Shown: piece after piece, positions 23,378 through 32,476 of the stretch
Layout of the letters: each line of letters starts with the position of its first letter
Position numbering within the stretch: position 1 is the first letter of the stretch
From: Lyophyllum atratum
Lineage: Eukaryota; Basidiomycota; Agaricomycetes; Agaricales; Lyophyllaceae
Reading direction: 5' to 3'
Assembly (NCBI GenBank): GCA_014905825.1
Contig: JACGCN010000034.1
Coordinates: forward strand, 1 to 64,000
Length of the DNA: 64,000 bases
Program-made: the position numbers and the translations under genes
The notes under the pieces: generated by a model
What the model saw: the letters and a program-made list of their open reading frames with translations, nothing else
Database searches by the model: none
Told to the model about the DNA's origin: nothing

Positions 23378-24170
23378 TTATACCTCGACAGTCTTCGTGG
23401 TCTTCTTCATCGCTTTTGTGTTCTCCCTGTGCAGAAGAAAAAAGGGTCAGTCGGGTCGACGAAGCAGGGAAGCCAACCACAGTTCGTGGCGGCATAATAA
23501 GGGAAGAATGGAAACCCACCTGAATCCGTTCTTGAACCTCCTCGACACCTCCTTCAAGTAACGCATCCTGCCTGTACCAGTGGTCTTTCTGCGCTTGGCT
23601 TTTTGGCCCCACTCGAACGATCGCATCTTGGCGGCCGGGTATCCGCACTGAGCACACGCTGTGGGCAAGAAATCAGAACGATTGAACCGCGGGAAAGGTA
23701 TAGAAGGCGCACTTTTATGTTGTCTGTGGAAGGCCCGGTTTCCGCAACGCCGGCATAGCGTGTGGGACTTAGTGTGTCTCTTACTGTAGAACAAAGAGTG
23801 AGCGAAAGTGGGCCTAGCAGGATATCAGATCGGAACGCACCCAAAGGACGAGGTACCTGAAAGCGAATGGGGGAGATAGGTCAAGATATTGTCAATGCAT
23901 CAAATGGATTTCCAAAGCGAACCTTTCGTCTGTTAGAGCAGATAAAACGGCAGTCAGCATTCGATGATCCAACGCAGCGAAGGAGACGAGAATAAGCTGA
24001 AATGCAGGCCACGAGAACCAAAATCCCAAATCCAACCGCCTGCCTCATCCAAAGTCATCCAACCCAATCCACCCAATCCATCCCTTCCATCAACGCCATT
24101 CCTTCCATACATTCGGCATATCGTCTCGAGGGCCTGCATACAGCGATTCGGAGGAGCAAGGACTCACCAT
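23378..24170 (-). CDS. RPL37: 60S ribosomal protein L37 (eL37)
   Basis: Six exons join to a 94-residue protein: 24168-24170 (the ATG alone), 23923-23929 (7 nt), 23841-23856 (16 nt), 23713-23783, 23520-23658 and 23378-23426. The protein starts [19 protein letters not shown]. It has the zinc-ribbon cysteines CRRCG and CAQCG, then [17 protein letters not shown], and ends TTKTVEV. Length and motifs match eL37 of the large ribosomal subunit, near the exit-tunnel side of the 25S rRNA. The start is chosen because ATG is followed directly by a gtgagt donor, and the 7-nt exon supplies the Thr and Lys codons plus the first base of Gly. All three N-terminal exons are tiny, a layout a gene caller would easily miss. 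Confidence 0.95.
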
Positions 24171-24976
24171 CTCGTCGTGTTCTTGAGGATTTTAGTGTCG
24201 ATGTCGGATGGGGAGATTTTGCGACCTCGGTTGGTGATGGCTAGAGTGTGGGAATTTCACCACGTTTTGCCAAATCGGTCATATCACTGCCATCAATTTC
24301 GGCGCTTCTCCACCCAAACCTCCTCACAGAGATTGTACGCCAGTTGTACCATTTACTGGTCCACTTAATTAAACTCTGCATCGCCATCTTACTAGTTACT
24401 GAGGATGGATGGCGCGAGAAAAGGCGAGTCAGATCGCAGAAAATCTGGTTTCAAGCATTGGCACCAACAAAGTCGATTTTTCTGCCAGAAATTGTCATCC
24501 TGATTGTCGAGAATATTCCGCACTCAGGGCTCAGGTATAACGCCTACACTCGAAACTTCAGCCTTTTCTCTTTCTCTTTCAACGCTCCAGCTCGGAAACG
24601 GATATTCCACTTGATATAGGTCGTTCTGCGCGCAATGCAGCTCTCAAAGCGCTGCCCTGATCAATCTTCTAGCATCGAGTTACGGGATCATCTTTCTTCG
24701 TGTACAACCCTACTGTTTGCCTACACGCCGACGCTTCGACGGGTTTTTGACGGACGGACGCGACGCGTTTGGTTACGTAAATTTGCACGTGCCAAGGTCT
24801 GGTCGTTGTCCGCGTTCTCAGTTAGGCTGAGTTCTGATCAGAGTTGGCTCAAACTCTTGCTCAAACTGTTACTGTATGGCGGTCGCAATCTTTGCTGGAG
24901 CGTCTTCATACCAATCTTTCTTTCTGATTACTTCCTCAAGCTCATTCCCGAGTAGAAACCCTTGAAAGCTCTATCG
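24171..24976. other. Divergent intergenic region, RPL37 and NTF2-like gene
   Basis: This 806-bp shared upstream region contains short open stretches on the plus strand, but none matches a family I recognise. It presumably holds both promoters and possibly 5'-UTR introns. Confidence 0.5.
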
Positions 24977-27352
24977 ATGCTGACGCCGACGATGCTTCCA
25001 GCCAGCACATTCCGCGGTGGCGGGCGCCGGCCCGATCCAAGCCACAGACTCGCATCGTCTAGTTCCAGCGCGCACCGCGAAGATGAGCAACCTAACGAAG
25101 CGATAAACCAGCGCCAGCGCGCCAGGCCTCCATCGGTTGTATCAGCATCGCTGCCTCCGTCTGGACGCGGTCATTGGGCTCGGGATGGATCAGGAAGCGA
25201 CAGTCAAGCCATCCAGCGATCGCGGTCGGGGTGGAATCAGCATGCAGCTCGGGGTAACAAAGGATGGCGAGGTGCACGAGGCGGGCGCGGAGGCAGACAC
25301 GTGGGCCATGAATCTCATCGAGCCTCCTCTTATCACGGACGACATCCATCGACGACCCGTGAGCAGACCTTCGACACCTCTTCACCTAGCTGGAATAAGG
25401 GACAAGACCACCACCAACCAGCATCTCCAACGAACTTTACGCGTCCTGTGACCTACCCTACCTTAGGACATTATCCTTACGAGCCGCCCGATTCGACACA
25501 CCGTGCCCCTACGACCTCGCCATCCCTTGTACCGCTTCGACGGTCGGAAGTGAAGAACGGAACTATGCTGCTGCCTTCATCCTCGGAGAAGTCTTGTACT
25601 ATAACGACTTCTACTCTACAAACTCAATCTTACGAAACGAACCAGTCGACGCACCACACCCACTTTGCTCCATATCCGTCTTCAGCAACTCAAACCCAGT
25701 CCAAGCCGAATAACGGAGAACTCGCAGTTCCAATCACACGTTCTATTGCCCCCTCTACTATTTCAAGAGATGCTACGCCTCCACTCAAGCGGAGGAGACT
25801 ATCCCACAGCCCGCGTCCACATATCAAGGCGGAAGAAGTAGAGGACCCGATCATCCCCACACCCTCGAATCAACATTCCACTTCACCACAACTACCTCTA
25901 ACTATCAAGCCCGAGCTTCGAAGCCCCTCACCTCCTTCACGTCGCCTCATCACACAGTCTTGCACCCTCTACCCGCTCCCGGACAACTGCCGGAAAATGA
26001 ACCCACTTCCCAACCCAGAGTACGCCAAGAACCGCACAGCGCTTATCAACAAAGAGCGCGGTGTCCTGAAGCGCCGCGGCTTCAAAGTGACGAATGTGCT
26101 GTTCAGGTATTTTTATCGCATCACGCCCTTCCGTGTTACCTCATCGTTGGTCTAGGGATGATGGGATGGTCATTGAATGGACGAGCCCCGTCCCTGTGTG
26201 GTCTGACACGCTCCTTCCAGAGCCGGTGATACCCCCGGACAAGGTCGCGCCGCAAAGGAGGCCTTTTCCCCTTCCAGTTCCAAACCAAGTGTGCAGGCGT
26301 TCTGGCAGTCGCGAGGAGGGCACTCGCGCAAGAATGTCACCGCTCTCTTCGTCAAATCGCGTACCTCTGCCTAGTCAGCGGGGTGAAAGGCCTGACTACG
26401 ACCAAACTGTTGACGGTCTCTTGACCCCATTCTCGCCTCCTCCGTCCGTAGAGCCTTCGCAACCTCAGAAAGCTAAGGGGAAAGGGAAGACGACGGAGGT
26501 TCTACAACGACCATTCAACCCTGCGTCGCGTCGACCACTCCCCCTCCCCAAACCACGACCTAAAGCTGTTGCTTCCGCAGAACCTCCACCCGAACCCCTG
26601 CTTAGGACCCCACCAGGCAAAACGACAACGAAGGACGGTTCGCAGGGCGTACCCGCTGGAGAAGACCATTTCAACGTAATAGAGGGGGATGTCGACGTGG
26701 AATCTCGTAACTGGAGTGTTGAGGAGCTTGCGGAAGTCGAACCAATGGCTGTCGACTTCCTCCAAAGGTGTGCTAGTACTTTCCAACAACAACCGGCGCG
26801 TATCCAACCTCTTCGATTATAGATACATTCGAGCGTTTGACACTGATATCTCGACCCTTCGACATGCGTATGCGCCCTATGCTACCTTCTCTCTTCGAAC
26901 ACCGTCGGATGCTACGCACCGAAGTTCAGGTCTAGCGCTGTCGGAAAGTAAGACCCGCCAAGGCCCCGCCGAAATCGCTCAAGGTCTCTCCCTCCTTTCG
27001 TCATACAAATTCTGCCCTGGGGGTATCGCACGCGACCTGCATGTATGTTACGACGTCGTTTCGCTGAGTATCGCAGCAGGCGGAGGGATCCTTTTGACCG
27101 TGCATGGGGAGGTTTTTGATGTCTCCCGTGGTGATGCGGATCGTGGTGTGGCCGGGGAACGGGAGGGCTTTGTGATGCTTGATCAGGCGTTTGTGCTGCA
27201 GAGGAATCCGGAGTGGAAAGGGGGAGGGGGAGGGGGGGGAGGGGTGGCCGCTGGTGGCTGTCTCGCATCAGATGGTGATGAGGGAGGGTGATGGGCTGTC
27301 TGAGGCCGCGAGGGTAGGGATGTATGATGGCGATTTTACGTGGCTGGAGTAG
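24977..27352 (+). CDS. NTF2-like-domain protein (Mex67/NXF-type NTF2 fold), with frameshift in G-rich run
   Basis: Exons are 24977-26106, 26156-26767 and 26823 onward. The first ~350 residues are disordered and basic (RGG-type GRGGRH, Ser/Pro-rich). A conserved segment follows (RTALINKERGVLKRRGFKV, DDGMVIEWTSPVPVW), then more disorder. The C-terminal part (FLQRYIRAFDTDISTLRHAY, LSSYKFCPGG, GGILLTVHGEVFDV, FVMLDQAFVLQRNPEW) fits an NTF2-like fold as in mRNA-export receptors. The closing strand (WPLVAVSHQMVMREG) lies in another frame: after the G-rich run at 27218-27244 the reading shifts by one. The unshifted frame stops at 27291; the shifted frame stops at 27352. A sequencing or assembly indel is likely, since both sides are well conserved. 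Assignment to the NTF2 fold is fairly secure; an RNA-export role is inference. Confidence 0.68.
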
Positions 27353-29285
27353 GGCTTCTTGACTTTCGGGCGTGGAATGTGTAGGATCGATGGATGGATG
27401 ACCGGTCGGATAGTTATCTGGCCGCATAGCTGAGAACGGACTTGCTTCATGCTTCGCATAGAAGTTTCTACCGACGTGTATGTACTTAGAATCCAAAACC
27501 TTATTGTACTATTAATATATCGGATAGGACAGAAAAGAACTTCTGTCGGATAGTTCATCATACCCACAGAATGTACTCATGCAGGCGTTAAAAAAGTGAC
27601 AATTGCAGACGAAGTATGACAATTCTGAGTACTAGGTGCGTGCACTCCACCTCCCTCGATTACATTGCAATGACTCCCAGCAAGTTGGCAACTCGCAGGC
27701 GCAGATGTAGCACAGTAATGCTTCCATATTTTGTTGAAGTTTTGCTGCCTGGCGTCTAACCTGTGGCAGGCATTCCTCGTGAGTCCTAGGAGTAATTCTC
27801 TACGACGACATATCTATTGTAGGTATGTCATGTGAATACGCAATGTCCAATGTGTAGGGCTTCTATCTCTTCATCGATCGCCTGGCGCAGCGAATTGGTA
27901 GGTAATATTTCCTTTACCGAACCAAACCCCACATAGAATGGTCATGTGTTAATTTTGAACTGCAAGTGGCTTTCTATCCGGCACCGGGAATGTTCGGTAG
28001 CACAATAGAGCATTTAGGGGAGCGGTCATAGGTAACTGTATGGGGAGATCGGCTTAGCCGTGGGCATGCTGGGTCATGACGGCGGAAAGACACTCCTACG
28101 TTGTCGCTCACTCAGAATAGGACGGTCTTGGGTGGTTGAAATTAATGAATGGCTGGGCTTACAAGGGCTTTTACCGTCCGAAATCCTCGAAAGTCTTCGC
28201 TTAGAGCTCGTCAATCAAACAGAGCATGAGGTCAGGGCCCTCATTGTCTATCCCCGCAAGAGTCCAATGCAGATGGAAACTTGTGAAAATTGTTTCCTCG
28301 GGAAGCTGTAAATGGTTGCGATAACAACAGAACTCTGGAGGGAACCAGCCATGCAAGGAGCGGGCGGTGCAGACGGAACAATGCTTCAGGAAAGAGAACA
28401 ATGGCGACAAAGATGTGTAAAGACGTGTTTAAGGGTGCTCCTGGTTGTCTGTGGGTGTCTATGGGTCCGAACCGAACTTGGTGGATGGCGACCCTGATGT
28501 GCCGCTGATGCCCATCTGTTGGGCGACACGAGGAGTCCAGCATCGCAACCTTCGGATGTCCTGAGATCCATCCACGATGCTTCAATTCATTCAGGAATAC
28601 AACGATGTCCAGGGCGGTACATTATGGAAGTGCTGATTACGTGGAGGTAAATATATGTAGGTATCACAACAATACCTCTCATGGTCGGCATCACTACCCA
28701 GAATAAGGGAGACGAAGACAAGATACAAAGCATCAGGCGAAAAGACTAGGAATAGAGTCTAGACCCATGACGAAATAACATCTGAAATGTAAGTAGGAAG
28801 TCTGTCTTCAAGGAGATTGCCACCATCAAAAAGTTTCCCTCCCGAAGATCTAGGTAGTGTGATTATCCATCTGATAAGGAACCTGCGGATGCAAATTTTC
28901 TTGTCACTGGATCGGAAGCGGACACATCGGGAGATCGCCGATCCGCATATGGAGGTCTCTCTCCAAGGAGGCAAGTACGACGATACAGCAACAAGATGCG
29001 AAAACAATAACGAAGCATCCGGGCCAACGCAAAGATTTCGAATGAATTTCCTTTCGAAGTTGTACCCATGAATTCATTTTCTATCGCGGTAGAAGCAAGT
29101 CGTCATTTATGTAAGATGAATCTATATTCCCGTATGGTAGTTGCGGTGGTAGAGTCCCAAAACATGTCGCACCAGTTTGATTGAGCAATAACAATATGGT
29201 ATAAGGATCCAGGTGAAATCCGATGTACGCAAAGTTAAGAATGCGAAATAACCATAAAATCACATTCCGCCACATTATAAACCCG
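27353..29285. other. 1.9-kb region without recognised gene
   Basis: This stretch lies between the 3' ends of the NTF2-like gene (+) and kinase D (-). Short open stretches exist on both strands, but none matches a family or shows a convincing exon chain. No terminal repeats or tRNA are found. Confidence 0.5.
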
Positions 29286-31274
29286 TCATGCTTTGGGTAT
29301 TGCGGGGAGGCGCCGCGCGATGTAGAATGTCTGTTTTGTCCAGTGGGCAATGGAACGAAACGCTCCAAGCGAATCATCGACATTGACAACTGGCGAACGT
29401 AGCTTACGGATGCTCAGCCCTTTGCTGATATCATCAAAACGGGAGACAACCTCGGTCATCGTAGGTCTCTTCTGGGGATCTTCATTCACCATGTCCGAAA
29501 TGAGCTCACGCATGAATTCGAAGCCTTTCTTGTAAGGCTGAGCACGACTCTGGGTAACTCGTGGGTCGAGACGGGTTTACTCGTGGGAAAACTCATGGGT
29601 ATGTCACCCATGGATCCGGATCACCCATTAGGCACGGATCCCTACGGATCTGGGTACAGGATATTGCACTGTGAGTACTCATCCTGGGTACCTGTTACCT
29701 TAGTTTTATTTAGAGTCTCTATTTTACTGTGAATGATAGGTCAACATTAAATGCTCCTACCTGTCTTGGTTGGTACCTTTCTGTAAGTCAGGTGGATGTC
29801 TGAAATACATCATTCCATGAGATTATGCTGAAGTGATTTGAGTTTCTGGACTCGGTCAACTGGGTAGGTGACTGTGCCAAACAATGATAGTAGAATAGTA
29901 AAATGCCCCTACATGCCTTGGGACCTTTTTGTAAGTGAGATGAACGTCTGTAGTGTAATTTTTGTAGCTTGAAATAGACATTACTTGTGGGTACCTCTGG
30001 GTACTCTCAGGTGTGTTACTACTCATGAGTACTTGTCAATGACGAGTACTCGACCCACGGGTTTCAAATACCCGTTGACCCATACTCATATGGATCTGGG
30101 TACTAGTTTTGGATGGTAAAATACCCATGAGTGCGGATCTGGGTAACTCACGAGTGCACTCGTGCTCAGCCTTACTTTCTTGGCTTTGGCCCGGTGTTCC
30201 CAACCCTGCGTTTAGCTGTTAGGGAGACAGTTATTTTTTAGAAAAAAGGATCGCATACATCGAGAAAGTTTTGCTTGATAGCGTTGCCCATGCAATAAAC
30301 ATCCACGGGGAATGGATCACATGGCGGGGCGTCCGGTATCAAAAATTCTGGAACAGTCTTATCACCTCCCCATGGAGGCGCCTCAAGATGGGGAGCTTCA
30401 GGTGGATAGAGAATTGATAGATCGAAGTCAAGGAGGTAATACTTGACAGGTTTGGTAGTCCGAGTAGCAGGTTTGGTTGTTCTACCACTAAAATCACGCT
30501 TCATCGTGGGACGGGTGGGGTGGGGTGGTGGATTGAACAGACGCAACGTATCCGCCATGATATTGTCGTATTTGCAGTCCCTAGTGATATGATGAGGTCA
30601 GCGCCTGCGAGTTGAGGTGGAAATATCCTACCCGTGAACAACGTTATTCTCGTGCATAAATTGTAAACCCTGCGACGCAAACTCAGATGTGGGCCCTGAC
30701 TCAAGATAAACGCCTACCTCGAAAATTTGACGGAAGAACTCCACAGCCTCTCCAATAGTCTCAAACGGTGCGAACTCCGTATCCAACAGGAAGGGCATCA
30801 CTATGAAAGCGATATCGGAGCTTTCCGATGGGTGGATGACGTCGAGTATAGGGACGCAGTGGTTTTTAGTATTGGAAGCTAGCGGTTCGGAGGAGAAATG
30901 TTTTCCAATCGTCATCTCGTGGGGAAACCTAGAAACATTGATGCGTTTCAATATAACAAGGGAACCATCAGCGCGAGTGGCGTCCAAGACCTGGCCGGAC
31001 TAGTGAGGAGTTGTAAGATCCAAGTCTACTGCAATGAAAGGACTATTACGGAGATAGGAGCCCCGTCCTCACAGGTCATCCAGTCCTTGGAAGAGCCTAA
31101 CCAAGAAGCCACCCAGTCCGGATTGTAACGTGGCCTGAGAGTATAACCATTATCCTTGAGGACCTGGTAATGATTGCGCCAGAGGAGTTCAATGTCCAGG
31201 AGTTTGCCATTCTCCATGGAGTGGGGGTCGTCATACGGGGCGGCTTGCGCACTGGGGGCTGCGGTAGATCCCAT
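29286..31274 (-). CDS. Kinase D: Agaricomycete protein kinase-like gene interrupted by a MITE
   Basis: The start at 31274 leads to LLDIELLWRNHYQVLKDNGY and RPRYNPDWVASWLGS, the usual N-terminus of an expanded mushroom kinase family. Next come VLDATRADGSLVILKRI (ATP-site Lys), HFSSEPLA, NHCVPILDV, FETIGEAVEFFRQIFE, GLQFMHENNVVHG joined to DCKYDNIM (HGD...N, catalytic residues present), YYLLDFDLS, GGDKTVPEF and DPFPVDVYCMGNAIKQNFLD. After GWEHRAKAKK the frame is cut by a 642-bp insertion (29533-30174). It then resumes at GFEFMRELISDMVNEDPQKR and ends RRLPAIPKA. The activation segment has DFD in place of DFG. With the insertion removed at candidate splice sites the frame is restored, so the gene may still work. 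Substrate and pathway are unknown. Confidence 0.78.
29525..29532 (+). repeat. 8-bp target site duplication, left copy
   Basis: The octamer ctttcttg directly precedes the left TIR of the inserted element and is repeated at 30175-30182. Removing one copy plus the element rejoins the kinase D frame (codons for K A K K G F). Confidence 0.9.
29533..30174. mobile_element. hAT-like MITE (642 bp) inside an exon of kinase D
   Basis: The element begins taaggctgagcacga and ends with the exact reverse complement, a perfect 15-bp TIR. It is bounded by the 8-bp direct duplication ctttcttg. TIR of the TA(A/G)GGCTG type plus an 8-bp duplication is the signature of the hAT superfamily. No transposase is encoded, so it is non-autonomous. 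Sub-terminal regions are dense in short motifs such as ctcgtgggt, actcatgggta and gatctgggta on both strands, as expected for transposase-binding repeats. Read on the kinase strand, the right junction gives a strong 5' splice site (aaa|gtaagg). The left junction gives two in-frame acceptors (ctcag| and ttacaag|). The perfect TIR and duplication indicate a recent insertion. Confidence 0.9.
30175..30182 (+). repeat. 8-bp target site duplication, right copy
   Basis: This second copy of ctttcttg follows the right TIR immediately. Its first base supplies the G of the candidate gtaagg splice donor on the minus strand. Confidence 0.9.
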
Positions 31275-31479
31275 GGTAAAGGCGGATTCTCCGAAGGAAG
31301 GTATTTTGCAGAAATAACCTTAGTTGGAGTTTGAACCTAGCATTGTTGACAGCGTGGAAATTCAGTGGTTCTTGGAACCCCGATCAACGAGATCGATCAT
31401 CGGAATCGATCATCGGAATGATACCGTAGTCACCGCTTCTGGCAGGACCCCCAAAAGCGCCCTAAGCGACCTGATCCCA

Positions 31480-31625
31480 GTCCGGATAAGAATTGGGGAA
31501 TTTCGAGGCCGATCCAACAGGTCTGTCCGGATAAAAACTCGCGAAATTCGGTCGAAATCCTTGAGCACGGCGTCCGGATAAAAATCACCAGGTGCCAACC
31601 TCTGATTGCTGACCGGATAAATATT
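31480..31625 (+). repeat. Dispersed tgtccggataaaaat motif, left cluster (4 copies)
   Basis: Copies of (g/c)tccggataa(a/g)aa(t/c) start near 31480, 31524, 31571 and 31611, all in the same orientation, spaced 40-47 bp. The bases between copies are mostly different, though two are followed by a similar gaaatt/gaaatg stretch. Confidence 0.8.
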
Positions 31626-32133
31626 GGGCGAAATGAAGGGGCAGCACGAGGTTCGATCCTGTGGTCCTGTGGAGGAAACCAGCAGGTTAACCAAGTACTT
31701 GAGCTACTATACTATCGCTACATATTTCACATTTGTCTTTAAACATAACCATGCCCGTATAGCAGAGCGTTAAGCAAATTTTCATGATTTGAAGGTGCCG
31801 GCTCGAGCTCTGATCAGCAACTCGCCATTCCACTGGGCTCCTATTACTTCTGAAGCCCCCGCTTCCATTGAGCATGGTTTAAAGGTATCAGAGACGGATT
31901 GGGGAGTCTTCAGGAAGTTGAATGAAGGCAAGGCGAGGGTGCTTGAGGCTGTCAAGGTGCTTCTTAAGCGCGAGACTAAGGCTAAAAAGCAATAGGACAT
32001 GTATCGACGTGCACAGTTGGTAGACAAATGTTTTAACTAGTCTTGACCCCTCTCTCGGACGTCCTGAGGGCTCCTGGACGATGGGCCGCGCAGCGGAGGA
32101 AAATTTTGGGAAAAAGTGGATGCCTGATGTAGG

Positions 32134-32215
32134 GGTCCGGATAAAAATCCACCTTTTGGGAGGGCTGATTCGCCGTCCGGATAAAAACCTGGCCAAAAGT
32201 GTCCGGATAAAAATC
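32134..32215 (+). repeat. Dispersed tgtccggataaaaat motif, right cluster (3 copies)
   Basis: Three further same-orientation copies of gtccggataaaaa start near 32134, 32174 and 32200. With the left cluster they bracket about 0.5 kb of other sequence. Confidence 0.8.
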
Positions 32216-32476
32216 GCGGATTTTGGCTGATTTGGGATCAGACATCTTGGGTGGCTTTCGGGGGTCCTCTTCTGGCCCTTCCTGGCCGTCCAGTTGGTTC
32301 ATGAATCACACGTCCTGTCCTCGTTTGTCCTTCGAGTTGATTCATTGTCCTTGATTCGGCATCGCTGTCATTTACATACGCCCACAAGGCTGAGGTCTCC
32401 TGGTACAAATGCATGCTCGAAAGTTACTTCATCTCCCACAAACAGATCCTTCTCAACTTTCCATCCATAGCCATCG

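Larger units (their letters stand above)
31275..32476. other. Repeat-rich divergent spacer between kinases D and E
   Basis: This 1.2-kb stretch contains two clusters of a ccggataaaa motif (listed separately). Between them is a 69-codon open stretch (31789-31995, ending VLLKRETKAKK) of unknown nature and a tRNA-like box A/box B pairing at about 31640-31720 (-). It also has a short tandem of cgatcatcggaat near 31394. The arrangement suggests transposon debris. Confidence 0.5.

Noticed and set aside
28241..28585. Open stretches on both strands in 27.4-29.3 kb
   Set aside because: They overlap on opposite strands with no family signature or consistent exon chain.
31789..31995. 69-codon open stretch in the D-E spacer
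   Set aside because: It is helical-looking but isolated, lies between repeat clusters and matches no family; kept only as a note in the spacer entry.
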